Source: Neurospora crassa OR74A (lineage: Eukaryota; Ascomycota; Sordariomycetes; Sordariales; Sordariaceae). From it: a stretch of 64,000 nucleotides of DNA. The stretch is from positions 3,472,001 through 3,536,000 of the forward strand of contig NC_026501.1 of the NCBI RefSeq assembly GCF_000182925.2, read 5' to 3'. Position 1 is the first letter of the stretch. Every line of letters begins with the position of its first letter. The notes beneath the pieces are model-generated. The model saw only the letters and a list, made by a program, of their open reading frames with translations, made no database searches and had not been told where the DNA came from. Positions 32,625 through 44,184 of this stretch are shown piece by piece. The translations under genes and the position numbers were made by a program.

Positions 32625-33917
32625 ATCATCGTTGTCACGGGTACAATAACCACCTGGATGGGCCCATGTCAGTTAATGTTTTCCAAGATGAGGATGCTAT
32701 CTTGGGAAACCGAGGCATCGCCACAACGGTGTGGTTAAGGGAGGCCGAACAAGTCCTTTTATTATTATTATTTTTTTTCCTTCTCTCTCTTTCTTTTATC
32801 TCTCTTTCTCTCTTTTGTTGAGATTCGGAGTTTGGAACGAGGATAGGACAGGATCAAGGTAGGGAATACAATCATGGATGCAGGAAACGGAACGGGCACA
32901 AGGACGGGGTTCGGGATTTGGGATTAGAATTTTGGAATTGGGTATTGGAGTCAGGAAACGGGCATTGGATGAATCATGGATGGAGAAAGATACCTTGGAT
33001 ACCACAACCATACCCTCCTGGATTGACACCTTGTATGTTTAGTTTACTCCATGGCGCAAACACACCATTATATTTTGAGGCTTTGAGGCCTGTAAGCTCA
33101 GGACCGGAATGGTCAGGCATCTCTCGATCAGGGTTTCTTGCCGTACTAGTGGGTCGTATCTGAACGTAGACAAAACCCACCGAGATTCAGGCGAAGGTAT
33201 GTACCTGCTGTATGTCGTGCGCGTATCTTAGACATGCTTGCCTGTAAATATTCCCGTTGAGTTGCCGTATAAGCCGTCCGGCCGTCGTCGTGCCTTGCAT
33301 CCAAATCAATCACGAGTCATGATCCGTCAATTCATCATAGAGTAAACAGATGACCATGACGCAGTAGAAATGGCTGCGGTGCTACGCGCGAGATATGGTG
33401 CGAGGCGGGAGATTCCGTGTTGAAGGTGGGTGACGACGACGAGCACGGCGGCCGCGACGTTTCCGGCATGTGGTTGTGCACTTAAAGATCAAGCAAGGGT
33501 GGTGGTGACTTGGAGTCGAAGCCCTGCGAGTCCATGGAGCCGCAATTGGCACCCCTAGCCTAGGGTAGCACCACCGGCTGACGTGCGATGCTACCCTTCA
33601 GCCCCGCTTCCTCGGCCAAGCTTCGTAAAGGCATAACTTCGCGATATTACCGTTTAGTTGCAGGTTAATCCCTGTTTTGGAACAGCAGTTATGCATAAAA
33701 AAAACATACGCACCCTCATTCCCATGTTGCCAGTTACACGGGCACGTACCTTGTAGCTTTGGACGTCAAACATCCAAGCACTTAACGTCGACATCAATCA
33801 TCTACATTCCATTTTAGACACCCTTCCGCCGAAGAACCTGCAACGAAACCCGCCTCTCGTTACGTGCCAATTGCCGGCGTCTCCTACGTTGCGAATATAT
33901 AGTGAACAACGTCAATC
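32625..33917. other. HMG gene 3' UTR and EMC5 upstream region
   Basis: Contains a TTATTATTATT plus CT-rich tract at about 32758-32818, probably 3' UTR. No further gene recognised. Confidence 0.5.
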
Positions 33918-34470
33918 ATGACGTGGATATCCAATACCATCACCGTCTTTGGCGGCCTTCTTCTCGCCCATGCGTAAGCATTCCCCCCCCCCCCACACCA
34001 AAACATCGCGTCGAGCCCTCGCCTGCTGCATACTCTACTCTACTCTACTTTGACCGGTCGGGATTTGACGACTGTGCGTACAATACAGATGCTATTCGGC
34101 CCAGGAGCACGCAGCACTGCAATCCTTCAGGGCGGCGGCCACAAGCACACTCACCTCGTCTACTCCGGTCGCATCGTCGCTTCCCGTGGATATTGCCATC
34201 GAGACCATTGTCGCAACCCTAGTTATTGTGCTTGGTCTGGTCCTGGGAACGCGCCCGCTGCGGCCGATTCAATGGCGCGTCTGGGCCGGCAAAATTGAGC
34301 GGGAAGGGGAGGAGGGCTTCTTGGGCAACAACGGAGAGGTGGAAAAGGACTACATGGGCAACCCCTTCACCTATCTGGAATCCCGGCCCAGCTTTGTCGA
34401 CATCCGCAGGCAGCGAAAAGAGTTTGCTGAATGGATCAAGAACGGTGGCGGCGATGCCGGAAAGAAGTGA
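33918..34470 (+). CDS. emc5: ER membrane protein complex subunit 5
   Basis: Two exons, 33918-33973 and 34089-34470, giving 145 residues. Exon 1 encodes MTWISNTITVFGGLLLAHA, the first membrane segment; exon 2 continues CYSAQEHAALQS. The second membrane segment is near residues 50-72 (IAIETIVATLVIVLGLVLG) and is followed by LRPIQWRVWAGKIEREG, a hallmark of the family. The C-terminus carries NPFTYLESRPSFVDIRRQRKEF-like sequence common in fungal EMC5. The EMC inserts tail-anchored and multi-pass proteins into the ER membrane. The intron contains a C12-type run and CTCTA repeats. Length agrees with the family. Confidence 0.93.
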
Positions 34471-35037
34471 AGAATCCACGAGACGGGGTTGAATCGGAGC
34501 CACGCGACCTATGTTGAGTTGATGCTATTAATCTAGGCCATGGGGTATATGCACGGATAAGTTGTGATTGATTCAAACTGAAGAGCATATTGTTCACAAG
34601 GGCTTTAGCGAGCCATCTACCTGATTTGGGCCTCCTTGTGACGGTGGCGCAGATGCATCATTTGTTGCTCCACAGCTACTCTCAGTGCTCCTTCCCAAGC
34701 TACTCTTGTGGCCAGGATGGGAGGATAGGTAGTTCCTGCCTTGAGCGGCCTTGCTGGGACATGACACATTGGACTTTACACGCCCATGGAGGCGTTGGTC
34801 GACTCCCCGCCGTCCCGTCTCGACTGAAGTTTCTCTTCATCGGAAGAAGGTGGAATCGATGACACCGACACACACATACACACAGCTCCATGCCCTTCGT
34901 AACTTAGTTTCACAGGTGCTGACGGCGCTCATCCTTACCTATCCAACAGTTATTACCAGCATTGGAATCCTGTCCATTGTTTATTTCCTTCTGTCGTTCC
35001 CAGCTCCTTTTCTCTAGAGTCGGTCACACTGATTATC
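34471..35037. other. EMC5-MSH5 intergenic
   Basis: 567 bp between two genes on the same strand, with a short CA repeat (ACACACACATACACACA at about 34867-34883). It must include the EMC5 terminator and MSH5 promoter; no gene seen. Confidence 0.5.
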
Positions 35038-38000
35038 ATGGATTTCTCCCTTCAGATCAGTAGCGACTCTTCTGGCTGCTCTACCTCGCCCGCGCTCACT
35101 CCATCAAGCCTGGCAGCATCCTCAACAGCCTCACCTCGTTCACATTTGAGTGCGTCTCGAGCCTCTCTGGAACGACGAAGTGTCACTTCTTCATCCTCTC
35201 GTAGAAGTGTAAGCGGCTCCTCTTTAGCCCTTGGAAGACGTTCAAGTGCTGCTCTACCACCTTCCACACCCTCGGGAACTTCACGGCCTCGGGTGTCATC
35301 GCAATCTCTTCCCCGACCTGCATCGTCATCGTCATCCCGTCAAAGACAACATCAAACACAAGGCCCTCGTACCCAAGTCTTCAGATGTACTGGCTCCACA
35401 GCCTCAAAGAGACGATCGACATCGTCATCGTCATCATTTCGGTCTACGCCGCCCGGTCTGAATTTCAGATCTCCTAGGCCCGTGGAACCCCTTTTTCCAT
35501 CTACCTCCTCTCCCTCGCAATGTGAACCGCAAAGCTCCCCAAAACTGCCGACTCTACCAAGAGCATCAGATAGAGATTCTCGTCGATTCTCTTCAGCCAC
35601 GCCGCTGACCGCGAAATCCTCGACTACTCAGCGTCCTACCCAGACTGTTACGTTCTCTCGATACGATGAGGCAGAAGAGGAGAGGTACAGAGAGCAGACT
35701 TCCGACGCTCTGAACGAAGTCATTATGGCTGTCGACATGAACAGAGAGGGAAAGATTGGATGCGCATACTACGTGGTCATCGACGAGACTCTAATTATCG
35801 AAGAAGATGTCTCCATGGGCGGAATCGAAACAGTGGCCACTAATGTACTTCAAGCACAGCCAACAACTATCATGGTGCCGAACAGAGCTCCCCAGACACT
35901 TACCGAGTTCCTCGAACGGGATGCTCAAAGGCTTGACGATGATGATGCCACCGATATTCGAGGGCTCTATATCCTTCGTCATCTTGCCAGTGCAGACTTT
36001 GACTATGACGCAGGCAAAGAAGCGCTATTGGGGCTTTACAATGACTCATCGCCCGGATATGGAATACCGCCAGGGGAAGGAGACGAAGACGCTGTGCATT
36101 GCATTGGCTCGTCGAAGCACAGGCGATTAATGCGCTTAGAGAAGGCAGTCAATCTCAATAGCCATCTATCAGTTGGTTGCGCTGGTGCTGTATTAAGTGA
36201 CCTTGAGCGTCGTCGCAGCGCCGAAAATCTCGCTCCTGGTGCCGAGGCACCAGTATCTTTTAGAGTCAAGTCAATTACCATGGGTTCGCCTTCAGATGTA
36301 ATGCTCATAAGCGCAGATGCCTTGTTGTCACTACAGATATTGCGAACAGAGCTTCACCCAAACCCGCAACTCCAGTGCCTTGGCGGCTCCGAGAACAAAG
36401 TCAAAGAAAGCCTCTCGATTGCGGGGCTCCTCCAAGCTCTAGCAGGTACGGTCCAAGGAAAATCAAAACTTCGTCAAATGCTCTTCCAACCAAGCATTGC
36501 TATCGACGTGATCGAAGAAAGGCAGCGGAGTATTGCCGTCTTTCTCCGCCCTGAGAACAGTGATATTGTACAGAGCATACGGAGGCAGTTGAAAAAAGTC
36601 AAGAACATCAAGGCCGTGTTACACCACGTCAGAGGTGGTGTTGACCGAATAAGAGGACAATTATCCCTTCGGATCAACGACTGGAGGGCGCTTTTACGGT
36701 TCACAATGCTTACCACTCAAATACGGGAGGACATACGCTCACTTGTGGGAGGCCAAGATTTAAACATCTATGCAAAGGTGATTTCAGATGCCACATAACG
36801 AGGATGGTTGGATAGTCTGCTGACATACGCGATGTCTTACCAGCTCCAAGAGGATATCGACACTCAGGGCATTCTACAGGCCGGTGAGATGATCGTGAAC
36901 ACGATCGACTTTAAACTGTCACAAGATACGGGCCGAACAGAAATCCTACCAGGTACCAGTGAAAGATTAGGCGAGCTCAAGGATGACTTTACTCAGGTGT
37001 ACCAAATTCTCGCCGATGTCAAACAAGAGATTCTGACGCAAATCCCCAAATGGGCTGTCCAATATGTCCAGGAATGTACAACAGTGCCCCGACTTGGATT
37101 TCTCATTGTAGTGGCCCTAAACCCTGAAAGTGGAGAAGGTGCTTTCAACGGAACGGGGCTTGCCGATGACGAGTGGCATCAGGTGGTGAAGGATGAACAA
37201 CGGGCTTACTACAAGAACAGGACGATGGTTGAACTGGACGACATGTACGGTGATTTAACTGAGGAGATTGCCGGTACGTTTCCATGACACATATAAGCAT
37301 CAATCAACTCTCAAGGTTCAAATCTGATAGTAATCCAGATGAGGAAATCGAGGTGATAGTGGAGCTGGCAGGGGCTGTTTCAGAGCATGAAGATGCACTG
37401 ATTCGCGCCTTGGAAGTACTGGGGGAGCTCGACAGTCTGCTTGCGTTGGCTTTCGCTGCAGAGAAGTACAATTGGGCTGCACCAAAAATGACATCCGAGA
37501 ATATCATTGACATTGAGGGCGGACGTCACCCACTTCAGGAACTTCTCGTACCGTCCTTCATCCCCAATGACTGCATACTCAGAGGTGGTTGCGCATCGGA
37601 GAATGGCAATGAAATTGACTTTGTAGGTGTCAAAGACGAACCCAAAGAGCCATCGGCCTTGGTCTTGACGGGTCCAAACAACTCCGGAAAGAGCATCTAC
37701 ATGAAACAGGTTGCCCTAATCATCTATTTGGCACACATTGGAAGCTACGTGCCCGTCACGCGTGCAACAATTGGAGTGACTGATCGAATTTTCACCCGGG
37801 TTGCCACCCGAGAAACCGCCATGGACGATGAAAGCGCTTTCATGACCGATCTCAAACAAGCAGCCTTCTCCATCAACTTCGCGACCCGGCGAAGCCTCAT
37901 ACTCGCCGACGAGTTTGGAAAAGGTACCACAATGGAAGCCGGTGCGGCGGTCTTCACGGCCTATCTGCACCATTTCTTGGAGCTGGATGCGGATCGACCC

Positions 38001-38474
38001 CGGATGCTCGTGAGCACACACTTTCACGATGTGTTCAATAGAGGATTTCTAAAACCTGAAGAGGGTGTTGCGTATGCTCATATGGAAGTTCGACTGAACC
38101 CAGAGGCGGAAGAGAGGGAAGAGCATATCACGTATTTGTACCGTCTCGTTCACGGACGGGCTGAACACAGCCTGGGACTAATGTGTGCGGCGATTAATCA
38201 TATTGAGGATGATGTGTTGAAGAGAGCAGGAGATATTTTGGGCATGCTGGAAAGAGACGAAGATATTGAGGCGGTGTTTGCGAGTCCCAGTCATGAGGAT
38301 ATTGAGGCATTCAAAGCTGCGGAGCTTGTTGCCAGGCGGTTTCTTGCTACGGATATACCACAAGGAGGGAGAGATACCTCGAGCGGAGTTTGTTCAATTC
38401 GTGATATTCTTAGGGGCTTTTTGTCACACAAAGAGGACGGGGGAGATGTAGGTGACGTCGATTCTGAAGGGTGA
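35038..38474 (+). CDS. msh5: Meiotic MutS homologue MSH5
   Basis: Exons by my model: 35038-36777, 36844-37273, 37339-38474 (1101 residues). Intron 1 (66 bp, donor GTGATT, acceptor TTACCAG, with a CTGAC branch site) was chosen because it removes an in-frame TAA and restores the family alignment IYAK/LQEDIDTQGIL. Intron 2 joins GCC G to AT to give EEIADEEIEVI. The first 200 residues are Ser/Thr/Pro/Arg-rich and lack family similarity. MutS core begins near 220 (VIMAVDMNREGKIGCAYYVV). The Walker A motif GPNNSGKS is at about 835 and Walker B LILADEFGKGT near 911. MSH5 with MSH4 forms the MutSgamma clamp that stabilises crossover intermediates; it lacks the mismatch-recognition domain. The last 40 residues may be mis-modelled. 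Confidence 0.9.
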
Positions 38475-39087
38475 ATCTCGAGGCGAAATCCAATTCGTAA
38501 TCGTACGGTGATTGCTTACTACTTGGAGGATATCGTAGACTTGACTGGATGTTTCTATATCTCTCATAGCAACAAAAATACGTTGCACGAGTGCACACCA
38601 CTTTCGTAGTTTAGCTCACGTATATCTGCTACATGAACGAGATGGGATGTTGCGACCTTATGCTGATCAAAAAGCTCGGACCGAGTTGTTGAACTTCATG
38701 ACTCTCTAAATTAGACCTTCCCTGCTTGAAGACAGATGAAGAAGTCACTTATGATCTGATTTCTTGGAGTTCTAGAATTACACTCGTTTGAATGTATCCA
38801 AATTCTGTCACCGTCCACTGTTTGATGTACAACTTTTAGGACGATTGCCATTCCCAGATTCTTTCTTTTACCAGGGTATCACAAATGCCACGCCAATGCC
38901 CTTCCCGCTCTCCTCTCTCCACCATATTCATGGTGTTTCCCCGTAATAAACACAAGAAAGCCTGCTTTCTGGTTTTGCTCTTTTCTCATAACTGATCAAC
39001 TCATGAACCCCACCCTCTTCATTTCTCCTTTCTCCTTATCTCTACATTCTCTCCCAGATCGACTCGGCCCACTTAGGACAACTCCAG
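38475..39087. other. MSH5-CFEM convergent intergenic
   Basis: 613 bp between converging genes, presumably the two 3' UTRs. CT-rich near 39010-39055. Nothing else recognised. Confidence 0.5.
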
Positions 39088-39891
39088 CTATGCAAACAAA
39101 CACCCAGCAACAGCCAAATACACAAGTGTCAATTCCCAATGCAAGAAGGGCAGTGAAACCATGACGGCCATGACGGCAGAACTAGGGATCGGCCCGACAA
39201 ACGGCCCATACGGACTCGAATCTGGGCGTGGTTTTGGTGCGCGAGCAGACGTAGCTGCTTCGTTGGCTGGTTTGGTTGAGGAAGTCTGGGGTTGAAGCGT
39301 GGTGGCGGTGTTGATGCTGCTGGTGCTTTCTGGCGCGGAGGCGGTGGCGGCTGATGGAGAAGTGCTTATTGATGAAGGCGATTTTAGTGTAGTTTGTACA
39401 ACCGTTGGCTTTGTCGTAGTTGCTGGTGAAGGTACATGCGTCGTAGTCGCCGTTGTAGGCAAAGGGTGATGCACTGTCGTGGTCGCAATTGTTGGCGATG
39501 GGGGAAGGTCCTTCACCAGCCTGGTAGCCCATACCTCAGCCATTTCCAGCTTCTCCTCAGGGATCGGTTGGCGGATGGCTTGGCAACCAGCTTTCATGAT
39601 ATCGATCAAAGTGTCGTCGGCACGGCGGAGTTCGGCTTCGCAGTAGTAGGACATGCAGGTCAGAGCCAGCTCGAGGAAGATGCCTTTGCCTGCGAACTTG
39701 CACATGCATTGCGGGTTGTCGGTGCCACAGCCGGACACGTTGACGCAGCTCTCGACGCAGGAGGGGAAGGCAAATGCTGCCGGCGATGTTGAGGATGATG
39801 ACGATGTGGGAGATGCTCGCCCGGGCGTCGTATAAAGGATCGATGAGCTGGCGCATAAGAGCGCAAAACGAACGATTCGGTTTGATATCAT
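39088..39891 (-). CDS. CFEM-domain GPI-anchored cell-surface protein
   Basis: Single exon, 267 residues. The N-terminus is a signal peptide (to about residue 27, ending near TTPGRA). A CFEM domain follows at about 42-110 with eight cysteines (CVESC, GCG, CMC, CMSYYC, GC) in the family spacing. Then comes a long Thr/Ser/Pro-rich, probably O-glycosylated stalk with TTT and SST runs. The C-terminus is hydrophobic (LTLVYLAVAGCLFA) as in a GPI-attachment signal. CFEM proteins are fungal wall or membrane proteins; some bind haem or iron, others act at the surface in host or development contexts. The sequence does not say which. Confidence 0.88.
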   Translation of the reverse strand: MISNRIVRFALLCASSSILYTTPGRASPTSSSSSTSPAAFAFPSCVESCVNVSGCGTDNPQCMCKFAGKGIFLELALTCMSYYCEAELRRADDTLIDIMKAGCQAIRQPIPEEKLEMAEVWATRLVKDLPPSPTIATTTVHHPLPTTATTTHVPSPATTTKPTVVQTTLKSPSSISTSPSAATASAPESTSSINTATTLQPQTSSTKPANEAATSARAPKPRPDSSPYGPFVGPIPSSAVMAVMVSLPFLHWELTLVYLAVAGCLFA

Positions 39892-41470
39892 AGTGCTATT
39901 CGGTTTGGCTTCACTAACGAAGGATTGTGCTTGATGTGGCCGTGAGCTCCTCTCAAGAGCAGATGAAAAGGGTTGAGGTCAAGTCGCAACTCTTAAAAGA
40001 ACATTCATAGTGCCTGGAAGGCGCAGAGACGAGCGGCGACGAGGTTGGTGATGACGACGGAGAGACAGACGCAAACGCAACAGACGGATAACAAGAGGAG
40101 GTTAGGACAAACACCACCAGGTGGTTGGAATCGGTTGGAATTCCCAGTGACGTTCCAATGCCGCCGGTACCTCTTCACGATGGCTTGGACGGGAGGGGAA
40201 CTAGGCCGCCCGCTGGCATGGAAGACAGAAGCTGGTCTCACTTGATGGAGCCTCCGAGGTTTCTATCCGCAATCGCGTGCGGGGGCGCGTTGCCTAAGCC
40301 GATGGTGCTGGTGATGGCGCTGCCATCCTGAAACACGAAAGAGATGATGTTTTCATTCCGAGAAAGGGCAGCCAATCAATCGAGCTTTCCAATGCAACGT
40401 CGTCAAGGTCGGGTAAGAACTTCGTTGTCATGTTGTGGTGTGCGAGGGCGTCCTAAGCACGTTGCCAAGATACAGTAGATCAATGGTTCAGCATACCTGC
40501 CTCAAAATGAGGGTATTCAGAGGTCTTGAATGGAAACTATCAGGGGAATTAAGCATGGAGCTCAGTTTTCCCAGTAGTGTATCGCATGTACTGCGGTTAC
40601 GAGCAAAAGTTTTACCTCCCTGTCAGGTATCTTGCACTGACCACCAAAGCCAAAGCTTCGTGGGCACTGTGTGTCCAACGACCTGATCCACGGGTTTAAC
40701 TTACCCATATCACCATAGTACTATGTACATGGTGTGTTGCGCAGAGCGGGGGAGGCAATCCATGTTCCAAAGTTCTCATCTCATATTTAGTTCGGCAAGT
40801 CTCCCTAAACCTGAATAATTAGCAATACATCCAACTTTCTGTACACTTCAACTGAAAGATCGAGAAAAAATTCCTTTATGTCTTTTGAATATTCAAATAC
40901 CGTTGAGAAACTCCTTTTCATAAGCCAGCTGGCCTAAAAGGGGGCTTTGTGGGTGAAATGCTATATCTTGAGTTGTATTGCGTAGAGTACGTTTGGCGGA
41001 GGGACTTGTTTTGGGAAAAAAGCGATCTGTGTAAATAGTACTTTCGCAAAAGGAGACTGTGAAGCAAATTTTGGGACTTCAATAGCGTCCCCCGCAGAGC
41101 GAATTGAAGTCTGTTCTTGGTGTGGTGGATAAGTTTTATTGGATGGGGTAGGTACCAGTGTACGCGGACGACATCCATGCCCCAGATCGCCCATGGATTG
41201 TGGAGACTCTGTCGCTTTCCGGCCCAGTACACAGTGTAAGAAATCCTGTTCCTGCAGTGACGACAAGTAACTGAAGTCGGTAAGTATCGTGGGGTAGGTA
41301 TTTCTCTTATCGAGGACTGCGATAAGCCCAAAATTTCCAGTTCCAAACAACCTAACGCCAATGATCCCGTCACTTCTCTAGGACCGCAAGCTGGTAGTAA
41401 ACAACAAACCGCCATTTCACCCTCCATCCACTCCTTCTTTACCTCAAACCGACCAGATCCTTCAGATAAC
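39892..41470. other. CFEM-ACL4 divergent intergenic
   Basis: 1.6 kb between divergent genes; should contain both promoters. Short frames on both strands look non-coding (no motif, no consistent composition). Confidence 0.5.
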
Positions 41471-42631
41471 ATGGCGCCCACGAAGCCGAAAAACAAATCC
41501 CAGAAGGACAAGGCGAAGGCTCGCGCTAGAGGCGCCGCTCAACCGTCCAATGTGAACGCTAGAGAACTGCTCAACAATGCGAGTGCGATGCTCGAGGTTG
41601 GCGACATTGAGAGTGCGGCAAAGACGGCAAAATCTGCCTACAAGGCAATTGGAGAAGACGGAAAACTCGCTGGCGCCGCTCTTTCCCTCTTGGGCCATAT
41701 CTACGTCGAGCTGGGCGAGATCGAAGCCGCCCGCGAGTTCTTCTTTGCTGCAGTCAAAACAGATGAGGATGGCACACTCCCCGAGGATGTTGCTGGGGGT
41801 CCCGAAAAGTTTTTGTGGCTTGCGCAGCTCAGCGAAGAAGGTGGACAAGACAGCGTTTCCTGGTACGATCGCGGTGCCTCTGCTTTGCGCCTCCAGATCC
41901 AGACTCTGAGCGACGAGCTTGAGAAGAGGCCCCACGGGAAGGAACAGCAAGAGGCTCTCATTACCGAAAAGAAGAGACGACTTGCGGCAATTCTCTGCGC
42001 CGTGGCAGAGGTTTACATGACCGATCTGAGCTGGGAAGAGGACGCCGAGCAGCGATGCGAAGCTCTCATCACCGAGGCCATAATGCTAGCACCCGAGCTG
42101 GCCGACACCTGGCAAACCGTTGCCAATGTTCGCATTTCCCAAACAAGGGTGGACGAGGCCAAGGAGGCTTTGAGGCGGAGCATGGCACTGTGGGAACTCC
42201 TTGAGCCCGAGGATCCCAGCGTGCCACAGTTTCCTACTCGGGTGAGCTTGGTCCGACTGCTGATTGAGGTTGGAATGGAGGAGAAGGCGATAGACGTCGC
42301 AGAGCGCTTGATCATTGAAGATGACCAAGCTGTGGAGGTCTGGTATCTAAGTGGCTATGGCAGGTATCTTCTGGGCGAGAAAATCAAGAGCGGAGAACTG
42401 CAAGCTCCCGAAGGTGAGACATGGCAAGATATCTGGCGCTTGTCGCGCAAGTACCTTGCACAATGCCTCCGGACATACGCGGCCATCGAGTACGAAGATG
42501 AAAGGCTTGGAGCACACGCACAAGAATTGCTGGACTCCATTAGGGGTGAACTTGGTGTTGTTGGCGCTGAGGAAGATGAGGTTTGGGAAGATACAGACGT
42601 TGAGGAAGATGAAGATGAGGAGATGAGTTAA
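41471..42631 (+). CDS. acl4: Assembly chaperone of ribosomal protein uL4 (Acl4)
   Basis: Single exon, 386 residues, close to the length of yeast Acl4. Starts MAPTKPKNKSQKDKAKARARG, a basic segment, and then contains TPR-like helix pairs from about residue 30 (ARELLNNASAMLEVGDIESA, LSLLGHIYVELGEIEAAREF, AVAEVYMTDLSWEEDAEQRC, VDEAKEALRRSMALWELL, VRLLIEVGMEEKAIDVAERL). It ends in an acidic tail (EEDEVWEDTDVEEDEDEEMS). Acl4 captures newly made Rpl4 co-translationally and escorts it to pre-60S particles in the nucleus; the TPR groove and acidic end fit this. Recognition is by overall architecture. Confidence 0.82.
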   Translation: MAPTKPKNKSQKDKAKARARGAAQPSNVNARELLNNASAMLEVGDIESAAKTAKSAYKAIGEDGKLAGAALSLLGHIYVELGEIEAAREFFFAAVKTDEDGTLPEDVAGGPEKFLWLAQLSEEGGQDSVSWYDRGASALRLQIQTLSDELEKRPHGKEQQEALITEKKRRLAAILCAVAEVYMTDLSWEEDAEQRCEALITEAIMLAPELADTWQTVANVRISQTRVDEAKEALRRSMALWELLEPEDPSVPQFPTRVSLVRLLIEVGMEEKAIDVAERLIIEDDQAVEVWYLSGYGRYLLGEKIKSGELQAPEGETWQDIWRLSRKYLAQCLRTYAAIEYEDERLGAHAQELLDSIRGELGVVGAEEDEVWEDTDVEEDEDEEMS

Positions 42632-42868
42632 ATGGCCCCAACTGGCTTCGTCTCGTTTGTCTTCTAACCATACCACCTTAAGCTGAGGCGTCTTTTTCAG
42701 GCAAACTTGTTATGGCATACCCTGGAGTCCGGTTAAGAGGGGTAAAAAGTAATGTTCAGGATTGGTTTTCACATGGGTTAGGTATACTTAGAGCGGATTA
42801 AAGCCTACAGCAAAGAATTAGATAATTTTGGCGAACGTGATAGAGGGCTTACGATTTGTCTAACGGTC

Positions 42869-43623
42869 CTAAACCGTGAGTTTCTGGACCTCTTCCACGG
42901 GGACGTCATCATCGCCTTCCAGGTCCTCATCACCCTTCCCAGCCAAGCCCCTCTCCCAGAGTTGTTTGCCCGTGAGCTTGACAGGCTCCTTTATCCTTGC
43001 CTTCTTCATCTCGGCCGCCTTTTCCTCTTCCTCCTTGATTCTCTGATCTTCCAGTTCCTGCAAGAAACTCTCCCTCCACTTCAAAAAGGTTTCGCGATTG
43101 ACGGGAGTGCCCTGGAACTTCTTGTTCTCTTCGCGCTCCGCGGCAAGGGCGGCCTCCTCTTGCGCCTTGATGGCAGCGTCCCTCCGCTCTACTGCCAGTT
43201 GCTCCGCAGCATCCTTCAACGCCGACACAACAGTAAAGATCATGGCCATCCCCAAATTCTCTTCAATTGTCTCTTGGATACCTTCGAGCAGCTGGAACCG
43301 ATCGTCGGCAATGTTTATGTACTGATGGGGCGGCGCATTTGGGGCGGACGCAAGCTCAAGGAAAGGTGGCTTGTCGGGATAGTCTTCGGGGTACCGTACG
43401 GTAAGTACCATGCTTGGTGTTTCTTCGGCATCATCATCAGGAATGTCCAGCGTGATAGTAATCCGGTATTCGGTATCGGAGATATCTAGACGAGTCGAGC
43501 TTGGGTTAGGACAGGCCCATGCCTGAACGGCAACCGATGTGGGCGAACAATCGAACCTTGGATCTCATCTGGGAAGATGGAGTCGAGGACTTCCCTCTCT
43601 TCAATTTGTTCTTCGCGGCCCAT
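42869..43623 (-). CDS. gir2: RWD-domain protein Gir2 (DRG family regulatory protein 2)
   Basis: Two exons: 43623-43557 (MGREEQIEEREVLDSIFPDEI) and 43485-42869, giving 227 residues. The join restores DISDTEYRITITLDIPDDDAE. An RWD domain covers about residues 5-130, with the family YPEDYPDKPPFLEL motif and a long helix. The C-terminal half is charged and helical (EEEEKAAEMKKARIKEP, then LTGKQLWERGL). Gir2/RWDD1 proteins bind the Gcn1 translation-stress regulator and the Rbg2/DRG2 GTPase on ribosomes. It is divergent from PUF6 across 561 bp and convergent with ACL4. Confidence 0.85.
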
Positions 43624-44184
43624 GATGTCCAATCGGTAGGGCGCCTTTCAAGTTTGCAGTGTGCTGGACGACATAAAACGTGAAAGACTCCTTCCAAAAG
43701 TGGGTGCTGGCAATGTTGACTTTCAGGCGTTTACTAACCTAGAGAAGAGGACGGGAGGGGCAACCAGACGGCATTGCAGTGACTGTAGCGTCAGGTGCAG
43801 GCCAAACTCCAAAACGCGAGCGCGGCTCAATCTATGGTGGGGGTCCTGCCTGGGTTCCTTGTTATATCAATGGACAGTTCTAGACAGTGTCGATCAAGTC
43901 GCCCCACCACAGAACCCCGGAAAGCTTCTCACCGCCCGGCAGATGCCAGGATGCGGATCCAGAAATTTTCAGCGGAAAACGTGCTACAGAATTTCCAATT
44001 CAGAGGCTTCAGATACAGGGCACTCCAAAGTTTCGGATTCCCGTCTGAATACCTGCACTTTCACATATTCCTGCTCGACCATCACCTTTGAACCAGCGCC
44101 CACCCAGTACGACGTCAACACGAGCCCCCCATACCTAGATCAATCCTTCATATCCCGGAGCAACACAGACATCGCATAGCATCA
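43624..44184. promoter_or_regulatory. Bidirectional promoter region between GIR2 and PUF6
   Basis: 561 bp between two divergent start codons. No TATA box is obvious. It holds the leaders of both genes; no other feature seen. Confidence 0.5.

Noticed and set aside
40918-41511. 197-codon minus-strand frame overlapping the ACL4 start
   Set aside because: Antisense to a well-supported gene start, with no family features.
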